A DNA stretch of 64,000 bases from Solimonas soli DSM 21787 (lineage in GTDB: Bacteria; Pseudomonadota; Gammaproteobacteria; Nevskiales; Nevskiaceae). Shown piece by piece: positions 56,475-64,000 of this stretch. The notes beneath the pieces are model-generated. The model saw nothing but the letters and a program-made list of their open reading frames with translations, made no database searches and was not told the DNA's origin. Position 1 is the stretch's first letter. The number at the start of each line of letters is the position of its first letter. Made by a program: the position numbers and the translations under genes. The stretch spans positions 1 to 64,000 of the forward strand of contig NZ_AXDW01000007.1 in assembly GCF_000474945.1 (NCBI RefSeq). The letters are read 5' to 3'.

Positions 56475-57866
56475 TCATGGCGCAAGCTCGGCCGGCAGCT
56501 CGACCTTGCGCCCGTCGTCGGCGAGCGCGGCGTCGACCGCCGCCAGGTCCGCTTCGCCCAGGCGGCCGGCCTGCGCCTTGAGCCTCAGCACGTTGTTCAG
56601 ATAGTCGTAGCGCGACTGGTAGTACGTGCGCAGCGCCGCGTAGTAGTTGGTCTGCGCGTTGAGCAGATCGAATTCCGTGCGCGTGCCGGCCTCGACGCCG
56701 TTCTCGCTGGCCTCCACCGCGGTGCGATTGGCCTGCACCGCGAGCTGGCTCGAGCGGATGTTGCGGATGCCGGCGAGCACGCCGCGATACGCGGCCAGGG
56801 TGTCGCGCTCGGCGAGGCGCACGCGGCCTTCGTAATCGGCGCTGGCGCCGCGAAATCTCGCCGCTGCCTCGCGGCCCTGGGACCGCACGAGCCCGCCGGA
56901 AAGGATCGGCCACTCGGCGTAGACGCCGATGCTGTCGATGCGCTGGTCGCCGCCGAGCACCTCCGGCACCTCGGTCTTGCCGAACGAACCCTGCAGCGAC
57001 ACCGTCGGCCACCAGCGGCCGTGCACGACGGCGACGCCGCGCTCGGCCGCGCCGACCGCCAGCTGCGCGGCCTGCACGGCGTAGTTGTCGCTGCGTGCCG
57101 CCGCGAGCCAGTCGTCGACATTGGCCGGCTGCGGGCCGGTGAGCGGAATCTCGTCGCGCAGCGGCACGATCGGCGTCGCCACGCCGGTGATCTGCAGCAG
57201 CGCGCGCTGCGCGTCGAGCAGCGCGACTTCCGAATCGCTGACCGCCTGTTCGGTCAGCGAGTGGAAGGCCTGCGCCTCCTCGACGCCGATGCGCGCGCCG
57301 AGCCCGGTCTGCAGGCGCTTCTGCGCCTGATCGACGAGCGTGCCGTAGGCTGCGCGCTCGGAGCGATTGGCGCCGAGCTGGTCGGCGGCGGCGAGCACGC
57401 CGAAGTAGGCCTCGGCGACGCGCACGATCAGCGCCTGCTGCGCGTCGCGGTACTGCGCCTCCACCTGCGCCACTTCGAGGCTCGACTGGCGCAGCTTCTG
57501 GAACGATTCGACGCTCCACAGCGTCTGCTTGAGATCGAGCCCGTAGGTCGTGCGCGTCGCCGTGAAGCGCGTCTCGTTCGCCGCCTGTGGATCGGTCGGG
57601 TCGGCGATCGCAGCCTTGCCGCCTTCGAGCTTGTAGCGTTCGCGCGCCGTGCCGGCGCTCGCCGTGAGCGACGGCAGCAGCAGCGACCAGGCCTGCGGCC
57701 GCGCCTCGACCGCCGCGTTGCGCGCCTCCATCGCCGCCTGCAGCACCGCGTCGTGCTGCTGCGCCGCGCGATAGGCCTCGATCAGGCTGTTCGCCCGCGC
57801 GGCGCCGCTGCCCAGCAGCATCGCCGCGATGCCCACCGCCCCCGCCATCCGTCGCGCCACACGCAT
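56475..57866 (-). CDS. TolC-family outer-membrane efflux channel
   Basis: This 463-residue protein has a signal peptide (MAGAVGIAAMLLGSGAARA region) and two OEP repeats. Helical stretches such as AAQQHDAVLQAAMEARNAAV and FDLLNAQTNYYAALRTYYQS are typical, the latter being the conserved TolC C-terminal helix. It supplies the exit duct for the ABC pump encoded downstream. It is the first gene of the operon, preceded by its own sigma-54 promoter. Confidence 0.95.
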   Translation of the reverse strand: MRVARRMAGAVGIAAMLLGSGAARANSLIEAYRAAQQHDAVLQAAMEARNAAVEARPQAWSLLLPSLTASAGTARERYKLEGGKAAIADPTDPQAANETRFTATRTTYGLDLKQTLWSVESFQKLRQSSLEVAQVEAQYRDAQQALIVRVAEAYFGVLAAADQLGANRSERAAYGTLVDQAQKRLQTGLGARIGVEEAQAFHSLTEQAVSDSEVALLDAQRALLQITGVATPIVPLRDEIPLTGPQPANVDDWLAAARSDNYAVQAAQLAVGAAERGVAVVHGRWWPTVSLQGSFGKTEVPEVLGGDQRIDSIGVYAEWPILSGGLVRSQGREAAARFRGASADYEGRVRLAERDTLAAYRGVLAGIRNIRSSQLAVQANRTAVEASENGVEAGTRTEFDLLNAQTNYYAALRTYYQSRYDYLNNVLRLKAQAGRLGEADLAAVDAALADDGRKVELPAELAP

Positions 57867-57897
57867 CGTCGTCCCCGCTCGTTTTGCGGGTCATAAC

Positions 57898-57912
57898 GCA
57901 GCGCGCGTGCCA
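57898..57912 (-). promoter_or_regulatory. Sigma-54 promoter of tolC-type gene
   Basis: TGGCACGCGCGCTGC on the minus strand: a perfect TGGCACG -24 box, GG and GC separated by ten bases, and CTGC for TTGC at -12. The position is 32 bp or more before the tolC ATG. Confidence 0.82.
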
Positions 57913-57971
57913 GGCGCGGTTTTGCGCTCAAGTCATTGAGCGCGAAGGAATGTGCTTCGGAGGCCCGGAGT

Positions 57972-58031
57972 GCGGACGCTGTCCGCGCGCGGCGCCGGAC
58001 AGTACGCGGACAGTGTCGCCCTCCTGTCCGC
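57972..58031. promoter_or_regulatory. Enhancer-like repeats upstream of the tolC promoter
   Basis: GCGGACGCTGTCCGC (57972-57986) is an inverted repeat; CTGTCCGC recurs at 58024-58031 and GCGGACAG at 58006-58013. They lie 60-120 bp upstream of the sigma-54 promoter. Same octamer as at 56428-56457, so one regulator probably binds both regions. Confidence 0.72.
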
Positions 58032-58042
58032 CGGGCGCGGCG

Positions 58043-58609
58043 TCAGTCGTCGCTGGGCTGCACGTTCACATCGACGGCGATGCGGTCGCCGGGGTCGTAA
58101 GGCAGCCGCGCGACATAGTCGCGGCCGCCATAGCGGTAAGTGACGTCGTAGGCGGTGACGCGATCCTCGTAATGGCTGTCGGCCACCACACGGCAACGCT
58201 GCTGGTAACCGTCCTGCGTCGCGTAGCGCGTGTTGGCCGCGGCGGTATTGGAGCCGACTCCGGCGCCGACCACCGCACCGAGGACCGTCGCCGCGCCGCG
58301 GCCACTGCCGCCGCCGAACTGATGCCCGAGCACGCCGCCGGCCACGGCGCCGATCAAACCGCCGACCGCGACATTGTTGTCGTAGCGAGGATCACGATAG
58401 CTCACGCGCTCGTTCCAGCACTCCTGGCGCGGCTCGTCGACGCGCACGCTCTCGTAAACCGGCTGCGTGCGGATGACGCGGGCATATTCCTGCGTGCTGT
58501 ACGCCGGCGGCGCGTCGTAGCCGCGGCCGGGATAGCCGTAAGCCCCTGCGAAGACCGGACCGCTCAACAGGCCGGCGCTCAAACCGGCGACCCAAAGCGA
58601 CCTGTACAT
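58043..58609 (-). CDS. Glycine-zipper 2TM domain secreted protein
   Basis: This 188-residue protein has a signal peptide (MYRSLWVAGLSAGLLSGPVFA) and a glycine-zipper segment (VAVGGLIGAVAGGVLGHQFGG, VLGAVVGAGVGSNTAA), as in the Rickettsia 17-kDa antigen group. The C-terminal part ends VTYRYGGRDYVARLPYDPGD. GGAG lies six bases before the ATG at 58609. The family sits in the outer membrane or envelope; function is uncertain. Confidence 0.92.
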   Translation of the reverse strand: MYRSLWVAGLSAGLLSGPVFAGAYGYPGRGYDAPPAYSTQEYARVIRTQPVYESVRVDEPRQECWNERVSYRDPRYDNNVAVGGLIGAVAGGVLGHQFGGGSGRGAATVLGAVVGAGVGSNTAAANTRYATQDGYQQRCRVVADSHYEDRVTAYDVTYRYGGRDYVARLPYDPGDRIAVDVNVQPSDD

Positions 58610-58695
58610 GGAGACTCCAATCCGAGCGGCGGAGTGCCGGCTCGACGAGCGTGAAAATACGCCGGCCAACTGAATTCGCCCTGAAGAACGGCGGT

Positions 58696-59514
58696 CTAGC
58701 TCCCGCCGACGTTCTGCAGCCAGGCCGTGCCCTCGAACCACTTGCCGTACAGAGCGTCGTAGCTGCCGTCCGCCTTGATGACGCGCAGGAAATTGTTCAG
58801 CCAGTTGAGGAAGTCGGGATCGCCCTTGCGGATCGCCCAGCCGATCGGTTCCTGCGTGAAGGTCTCGCGCAGGATGCCGACTTCGCCCGGATAGCGGGCG
58901 GCGAACACGGCGTTGTACGGCAGGTCGTAGACGAAGGCGTCGGCGCGGCCGTTGCGCACTTCGAGCGTGGCTTCGGCCTCGGTTTCGAAGGCTTTGATCT
59001 TCGCCTTGGCGAAGTACTTGCGGCCGGCGATGTCGCCGGTGGTGCCGAGCTTGGTGGCGATGGTGTACTTCGGATCGTCGAGCTGATCGTACTTCGTGAT
59101 GGTGCCGATCAGGCCCTTGCGGATCAGCACGGTCTGGCCGATGACGACGTAGGGATCGGCGAAGTTGACCTGCAGGTTGCGTTCCGGCGTGACGGTCATG
59201 CCGGACATCAGCAGATCGAACTTGTCGGTCAGCAGCGCCGGAATGATGCCGTCCCACTGCGTGTTGACCAGCGTCAGCTTGACGCCCATGTAGCGCGCCA
59301 TCAGCCGCGCAAGGTCGACGTCGAAGCCGATGATGTTGCCTTTCCGGTCGCGCATCTCGAACGGCATGTAGCCGGCTTCGAGGCCGACGCGCAGCTCGCC
59401 GCGCCGCAGGATCTGGTTCAGCGTCGACTTCTCCCACAGCGCCTGCTCGGCCGCCGGCGCGGCGCCGGCGACGACGGCGAGACTGAGCGCCAGCAGCGCG
59501 GCGAGACGTTTCAT
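58696..59514 (-). CDS. Polar amino-acid ABC transporter substrate-binding protein
   Basis: This 272-residue periplasmic protein has a signal peptide (MKRLAALLALSLAVVAGAAPA) and the SBP_bac_3 fold: LRVGLEAGYMPFEMRDRKG, IIGFDVDLARLMARYMG, DLLMSGMTVTPERNLQVNF. Arg and Asp residues in these segments bind the amino-acid head group. It is likely the partner of the permease and ATPase at 46501-48193, in the same orientation but 10.5 kb away. Confidence 0.95.
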   Translation of the reverse strand: MKRLAALLALSLAVVAGAAPAAEQALWEKSTLNQILRRGELRVGLEAGYMPFEMRDRKGNIIGFDVDLARLMARYMGVKLTLVNTQWDGIIPALLTDKFDLLMSGMTVTPERNLQVNFADPYVVIGQTVLIRKGLIGTITKYDQLDDPKYTIATKLGTTGDIAGRKYFAKAKIKAFETEAEATLEVRNGRADAFVYDLPYNAVFAARYPGEVGILRETFTQEPIGWAIRKGDPDFLNWLNNFLRVIKADGSYDALYGKWFEGTAWLQNVGGS

Positions 59515-59597
59515 GGGATTTTCCTCAGGCGCGCGGGCGCGGTGTCACCAAGAATGCAGGCATTACAGCAGAACGGGTTCGCATCGCGCGAGAGGCC

Positions 59598-60806
59598 GTG
59601 CCGCAAGATTACTCAGCGCATCTGCACTGGACCGCCGCGCAGGCTGCGCCGCTGCGCGACGAGCTGCTGCGACTCGCCGGCCAGAACTCCGGCAGCTTCA
59701 ATCCGCGCGGCGTGCGCGCCGTGGCCGAGGCGCTGCTGCCGCGCTTCGCCGCGCTCGGCGCGACGGCGCAATGGCTGGAATTGCCGCCGCACCTGTCGAC
59801 GGCCGATGACGGCGCCTGGCGTGAACGGCCGATCGGCCCGGCGCTGCGCCTGCGCCTGCGGCCCGAGGCGCCGCTGCAGATCTTCCTCGGCGGCCATCTC
59901 GACACGGTGTTCGGCGCCGAGCATGCCTTCCAGCTCGCCAGGTTCGTGGACGAGGACACCGTGCACGGCCCCGGCGTCGCCGACCTCAAGGGCGGCCTGC
60001 TGGCGATGTGGCTGGCGCTGGCGACGCTGGAACGCACGCCCTGGCGCGAGCGCGTCGGCTGGGAAGTGCTGCTGAACCCGGACGAGGAGATCGGCAGCAT
60101 CGGCTCGGCGCCGCTGCTCGCCGAGGCCGCGCAGCGCAACCGCTTCGGGCTCATCTACGAACCGGCGTTCAGCGACGGCAGCCTGGCGTCGAGCCGCAAG
60201 GGCAGCGGCAATTTCGAGATCCTGGTGCATGGCCGCGCGGCGCACGCCGGCCGCAACCCGGAAGCCGGCCGCAACGCGGTGGTCGCCGCGGCACAGCTGA
60301 CCGCCGCCATCAACGGCCTGCAACGCGAGGGTGTCAGCCTCAATCCCGCCTACATTCGCGGCGGCGGAGCGCTCAACGTGGTGCCCGATTTCTGCCTGTT
60401 CAAATTCAACGTGCGGACCCAGCAGCCGGGCGACGAAAGCTGGCTGCGCGAGCGGCTCGACCACATCCTGCGCGGCCACGGCGGCGACGGCATCGTCTTC
60501 GAGCTGCGCGGCGGCTTCACGCGGCCGCCGAAGCCGCTCAACGACGCGCAGCGGCGGCTCATGGACTGGGCCATCGACTGCGGCCGCGCGCTGGGCCGGC
60601 CGCTCGAATTCAAGCCGACCGGCGGCTGCTGCGACGGCAACAATCTCGCCGCCCATGGCCTGCCGAACCTCGACAACATGGGCGTGGTCGGCCGCGACAT
60701 CCATTCCGACCGCGAAACCATGCGCTGGTCCAGCCTCGCCGAGCGCGCGCAGCTGTCGGCGCTGCTGCTGATGCGGGTCGCCAGCGGCGAGTGGAGCTGG
60801 ACATGA
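59598..60806 (+). CDS. M20-family metallopeptidase / deacylase
   Basis: This 402-residue enzyme starts at GTG 59598. Metal-binding residues appear in FLGGHLDTVFG (His, Asp), HGPGVADLKGGLLAMWLA (bridging Asp), LNPDEEIGSIGS (catalytic Glu and metal Glu), YEPAF and the late GVVGRDIHSDRE (His). The dimerisation domain spans about residues 200-315. Its stop overlaps astA (ATGA), so it likely removes an acyl or peptide group in arginine or related amino-acid breakdown. It is not the classic AstE. Confidence 0.92.
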   Translation: MPQDYSAHLHWTAAQAAPLRDELLRLAGQNSGSFNPRGVRAVAEALLPRFAALGATAQWLELPPHLSTADDGAWRERPIGPALRLRLRPEAPLQIFLGGHLDTVFGAEHAFQLARFVDEDTVHGPGVADLKGGLLAMWLALATLERTPWRERVGWEVLLNPDEEIGSIGSAPLLAEAAQRNRFGLIYEPAFSDGSLASSRKGSGNFEILVHGRAAHAGRNPEAGRNAVVAAAQLTAAINGLQREGVSLNPAYIRGGGALNVVPDFCLFKFNVRTQQPGDESWLRERLDHILRGHGGDGIVFELRGGFTRPPKPLNDAQRRLMDWAIDCGRALGRPLEFKPTGGCCDGNNLAAHGLPNLDNMGVVGRDIHSDRETMRWSSLAERAQLSALLLMRVASGEWSWT

Positions 60807-61822
60807 GCGCCGGCATCGTGCGCCCGATCGCGATGGACGATCTCGACGCCCTGCTCGATCTCGCGCGCGGCGCCGGCGCCGGCTTCACCTCGCTGCCGCC
60901 GGTGCGCGAGGTGCTGGAAAAGAAGATCGCCCGCTCGCTCGTCTCGTTCACCTCGACGGCGAGCACGCCACGCCACGAGCGCTACATGTTCGTGCTCGAG
61001 GACGCGAGCGGCGCCGTCTGCGGCTGCTGCGCGATCGAGGCCGCCTGCGGGCTCGACGAGCCGTTCTACAACTACCGTGTCGGCCTCACCGTGCAGGCGA
61101 GTCCGTCGCTGAACGTCTACAAGCGGCATCCGACGCTGTACCTGTCGAACGATCTCACCGGCGCCTCGATGCTGTGCTCGCTGTACCTGCGCCGCGATGC
61201 GCGCAGCGGCGGCAACGGCGCGCTGCTGTCGCGCTCGCGCTTCCTGTTCATGGCGGCGTTTCCGCAGCGCTTCGCCGAAAAAGTCATCGCCGAGATGCGC
61301 GGCGTGTCCGACGAGAACGGCCGCTCGCCGTTCTGGGAGGGCCTCGGCCGGCATTTCTTCGACATCGAGTACGGCGACGCCGAGCACGTCGTCGGCCAGG
61401 GCAACAAGGCGGTGATCGCCGAGCTGATGCCGCGCCACCCGATCTACACCGTGCTGCTGCCGCCGGAGGCGCAGGCCGTGCTCGGCAAGGTGCACCCGGA
61501 GACCGCGCCGGCGCTGCGCTTCCTCGAACAGGAGCGCTTCCGCTACCAGGGCTACATCGACATCTTCGACGGCGGCCCCGCCGTCGAGGCGCCGCTGCGC
61601 GCGATCCGCTCGATCCGGCGTTCGCTGCAGCTGCCCGCCGTGGTCGGCGCATCGCGCGGCGGCGACACCAAGCCGCTGCTGATCGCCAACGACAAGCTCG
61701 GCGCTTTCCGCTGCGTGCTGGCCGACGCGCGCGCCGATCGCGAGGGTGTCCATCTGGCGCCCGCCACGGCCGAGGCGCTGAACATCGGCAACGGCGATAC
61801 CGTGCGCCTGTGTCCGCTATGA
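60803..61822 (+). CDS. astA: Arginine N-succinyltransferase
   Basis: This 339-residue GNAT-like enzyme makes N2-succinyl-arginine from arginine and succinyl-CoA, the first step of the AST pathway. Diagnostic parts are VRPIAMDDLDALLDLARGAG, GAGFTSLPPVREVLEKKIARS, and SEL-type SRFLFMAAFPQRFAEKVIAEM, GRSPFWEGLGRHFFDIEY. It overlaps the upstream hydrolase and downstream astD by ATGA junctions. Confidence 0.96.
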   Translation: MSAGIVRPIAMDDLDALLDLARGAGAGFTSLPPVREVLEKKIARSLVSFTSTASTPRHERYMFVLEDASGAVCGCCAIEAACGLDEPFYNYRVGLTVQASPSLNVYKRHPTLYLSNDLTGASMLCSLYLRRDARSGGNGALLSRSRFLFMAAFPQRFAEKVIAEMRGVSDENGRSPFWEGLGRHFFDIEYGDAEHVVGQGNKAVIAELMPRHPIYTVLLPPEAQAVLGKVHPETAPALRFLEQERFRYQGYIDIFDGGPAVEAPLRAIRSIRRSLQLPAVVGASRGGDTKPLLIANDKLGAFRCVLADARADREGVHLAPATAEALNIGNGDTVRLCPL

Positions 61823-63282
61823 ATCTCGTCCACCAACAGCTCTTCATCGGCGGCGCCTGGCGCGAAGGACGCGGGCCGGCGTTCGACAGCCACGATCCAT
61901 CGCGCGACGAAGTCCTGTGGCACGGCCGCGCGGCCAACCACGAGGACGTGCACGAGGCGATGCGCGCGGCGCGGCGCGCCTTCGACGACTGGTCCGGGCG
62001 CGCGCACGACGAACGCGAAGCGCTGCTGCGCGCCTACGCCGCGCAACTCGAAGCGCGGCGCGAGGCGCTGGCGACGCTGATCGCCCGCGAAACCGGCAAG
62101 CCGCTGTGGGAAGCGCGCAGCGAAGTGGCGAGCATGATCGGCAAGATCGAGCTGTCGATCCGCGCCTGCGGCGAGCGCAGCGGCAGCCGGGAAATCGCCG
62201 GCGGCCACTGGCTGCGCCACAAGCCGCACGGCGTGGTCGCCGTCTACGGTCCGTACAACTTCCCCGGCCACCTGCCGAACGGCCACATCGTGCCGGCCCT
62301 GCTCGCCGGCAACTGCGTGGTGTTCAAGCCGAGCGAGCAGACGCCGGCGGTCGGCGCGGCGATGGTCGCCTGCTGGCAGGCGGCCGGCCTGCCGCCCGGC
62401 GTGCTGAATCTCGTGCAGGGCCAGCGCGAGACCGGCGAGGCGATCGCCGCGCATCTCGAACTCGACGGCCTGTTCTTCACCGGCAGCTCGCGCACCGGCG
62501 AGCTGCTGCACCGCCAGTTCGCCGGCGCCACCGGCAAGATCCTCGCGCTGGAAATGGGCGGCAACAATCCGCTGATCGTGCGGCCCGTCGCCGACCTCGA
62601 TGCGGCGCTGCACGAGGTGATCCAGTCGGCCTTCATCACCGCCGGGCAGCGCTGCACTTGCGCGCGGCGCCTGATCGTGCCGGACGATGCGTTCGGCGCG
62701 CGCTTCGCGCAGCGCCTCGTCGACGTCGCCGGGCAGATCGTCGTCGGCGCCTGGAACGACGAACCGCCGCCGTTCATGGGCCCGCTGATCTCGGCGCGCG
62801 CGGCGACGCTGCTGCTCGACGCGCAGGAACTGTGCATCGCGCGCGGCGCGCGGCCGCTGCTGCCGATGCGCCGCCTCGACCGCGGCGAGGCCTTCGTCAC
62901 GCCGGGCATCGTCGACACCACCGGCGTCGAACTGCCCGACGAGGAGCACTTCGGCCCCCTGCTGCAGCTGATCCGCGTCGCCTCGTTCGAGGACGCGATC
63001 GCCGTCGCCAACCGCACGCGCTACGGCCTGTCGGCCGGCTTCATCGGCGACATCGAGGCCGAGTACCGCCAGTTCTGGCGCCGCTCGCGCGCCGGCATCG
63101 TCAACTGGAACCGCCCGACCACCGGCGCGTCCGGCGCGGCGCCGTTCGGCGGCATCGGCGCCAGCGGCAATCACCGGCCGAGCGCGTTCTACGCCGCCGA
63201 TTACTGCGCGTATCCGGTCGCCAGCAGCGAAAGCCCGGCGCCGCAACGGCCGGCGAAACCGGTACCCGGTCTCAGTCTGTAG
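61819..63282 (+). CDS. astD: Succinylglutamate-semialdehyde dehydrogenase
   Basis: This 487-residue aldehyde dehydrogenase oxidises N-succinylglutamate semialdehyde in the AST pathway. NAD-binding and active-site motifs are visible: FFTGSSRTGELLHRQF, LEMGGNNPLIV (Glu) and AGQRCTCARRLIV (catalytic Cys). The N-terminal GHWLRHKPHGVVAVYGPYNFPGHLPN is typical of AstD. It is coupled to astA. AstB and AstE are not in the window. Confidence 0.96.
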   Translation: MNLVHQQLFIGGAWREGRGPAFDSHDPSRDEVLWHGRAANHEDVHEAMRAARRAFDDWSGRAHDEREALLRAYAAQLEARREALATLIARETGKPLWEARSEVASMIGKIELSIRACGERSGSREIAGGHWLRHKPHGVVAVYGPYNFPGHLPNGHIVPALLAGNCVVFKPSEQTPAVGAAMVACWQAAGLPPGVLNLVQGQRETGEAIAAHLELDGLFFTGSSRTGELLHRQFAGATGKILALEMGGNNPLIVRPVADLDAALHEVIQSAFITAGQRCTCARRLIVPDDAFGARFAQRLVDVAGQIVVGAWNDEPPPFMGPLISARAATLLLDAQELCIARGARPLLPMRRLDRGEAFVTPGIVDTTGVELPDEEHFGPLLQLIRVASFEDAIAVANRTRYGLSAGFIGDIEAEYRQFWRRSRAGIVNWNRPTTGASGAAPFGGIGASGNHRPSAFYAADYCAYPVASSESPAPQRPAKPVPGLSL

Positions 63283-63325
63283 GCGGCGCGCGTTTTACGT
63301 TTCGCGGCATCGACCGGAGATGACG

Positions 63326-64000
63326 ATGCCGACGACCTTGCGCCCGACTTCCGCCCTGCTGCCCTTGTTCGCCCTCACGGCGCTGACGACCGCCGGCCTT
63401 GCCGTGCCGGCAGCGGCCGCCGAACCGCCGGCGCTGATGCTCGCCAACGTGCATCACGACGGCGACACGATCGACCTCGCCGCCTACTGGGTCAGCGAGA
63501 AACTCGACGGCGTGCGCGGCTACTGGGACGGCCACGCGCTGTGGACGCGCGGCGGCACGCGCATCGCCGTGCCGGCCTCGTTCACCGCCGGCTGGCCGGC
63601 GACGCCGCTCGACGGCGAGCTGTGGGCCGGACGCGGCCGCTTCGAGCTCGCGTCGTCGGTCGTGCGCAGCGACGACGCCGACCCGCAAGCCTGGCGCGCG
63701 CTGCACTTCTGCGTATTCGATCTGCCGGCCGACGCCGGCACTTTCGACGCGCGGCTCGCGAAGCTGCGCGCGCTGTTCGCGCACGGCCTGCCGCCGACGC
63801 TTCGGCTCGTCGAGCAGTTCCGTGTCGACACGCCGCAGGCGCTGCGCGCGAAGCGCGATGCCGTCGTCGCGCAGGGCGGCGAAGGGCTGGTGCTGCATCG
63901 CGGCGATTCGCGCTACCGCGCCGAGCGCAGCGACGACCTGCTGAAGTTCAAGCCATACGACGATGCCGAGGCCGTCGTCGTCGGCTACGTACCCGGCCAG
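63326..64000 (+). CDS. Exported ATP-dependent DNA ligase (partial, cut by window end)
   Basis: The frame from ATG 63326 stays open to the last base (225 codons). The ATG has GGAG six bases upstream; an earlier ATG at 63320 abuts it. Residues 1-34 form a signal peptide (LLPLFALTALTTAGLAVPAAAA). The adenylation domain has motif I EKLDGVRGYWDG with the adenylated Lys, motif III-like FCVFDLPAD and motif IV GGEGLVLH, then LLKFKPYDDAEAVVVGY (motif V). This matches small LigE-type ligases that act in the periplasm, perhaps during DNA uptake. Confidence 0.9.
   Translation, partial: MPTTLRPTSALLPLFALTALTTAGLAVPAAAAEPPALMLANVHHDGDTIDLAAYWVSEKLDGVRGYWDGHALWTRGGTRIAVPASFTAGWPATPLDGELWAGRGRFELASSVVRSDDADPQAWRALHFCVFDLPADAGTFDARLAKLRALFAHGLPPTLRLVEQFRVDTPQALRAKRDAVVAQGGEGLVLHRGDSRYRAERSDDLLKFKPYDDAEAVVVGYVPGQ

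Overview
This is a high-GC (roughly two-thirds G+C by eye) bacterial chromosome segment. The gene content fits a Gammaproteobacterium near Xanthomonadales/Nevskiales: metG-rnfB-nth order, an arginine succinyltransferase operon, egtBD, TonB and Tps outer-membrane proteins, and a CIRCE-controlled groESL. That placement is inference from gene content; no rRNA is present.

Region 1 (1-9530) is a type I-C CRISPR-Cas locus read on the minus strand: WYL regulator, cas3, a 325-bp gap, cas5-cas8c-cas7-cas4-cas1-cas2, a leader, and an array whose first five repeats are in the window and which runs off its edge. The cas3-cas5 gap is the most unusual part. It holds a solitary degenerate repeat with an intact crRNA-type handle, a promoter placed so that a transcript could begin at that handle, a hairpin, and an abutting 29-codon hydrophobic ORF. 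This resembles the crRNA-like regulators and toxin-antitoxins (CreR, CreTA) described in other CRISPR types.

Region 2 (9583-21441): a TetR-controlled hydrolase/GST pair, groESL, ergothioneine genes egtB-egtD, a TpsB-like outer-membrane protein, a Q/R-rich secreted protein, and a CBS-histidine kinase with a double-receiver regulator. Region 3 (21566-29319): secreted proteins, a Tat-exported phospholipase C lipoprotein, and a very large winged-helix/Ser-Thr-kinase/TPR fusion, flanked by two paralogous small secreted proteins; then dcd and a glycerophosphodiesterase lipoprotein. Region 4 (29319-40521): housekeeping genes (mrp, metG, rnfB, nth, ald) with a subtilase, small secreted and membrane proteins and a TonB receptor. 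Region 5 (40544-46052): a 1756-residue Ig-repeat lipoprotein and tRNA-Arg(CCU).

Region 6 (46095-59514): a polar amino-acid ABC transporter whose permease/ATPase and binding protein are separated by about 10.5 kb. In between lie a globin, a two-component pair with a sigma-54 activator, and a TolC-MacA-ATPase-permease-permease efflux operon. Two sigma-54 promoters and a repeated GCGGACAG octamer precede this operon, which links the regulator to the pump. Region 7 (59598-64000): an M20 hydrolase-astA-astD operon for arginine breakdown and the start of an exported ATP-dependent DNA ligase.

Several genes look damaged: the efflux ATPase (one-base insertion), a PaaI-type thioesterase (shifted 3' end), and a lipoprotein ORF with its lipobox Cys changed to Trp. 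These may be real lesions or consensus errors in the sequence.
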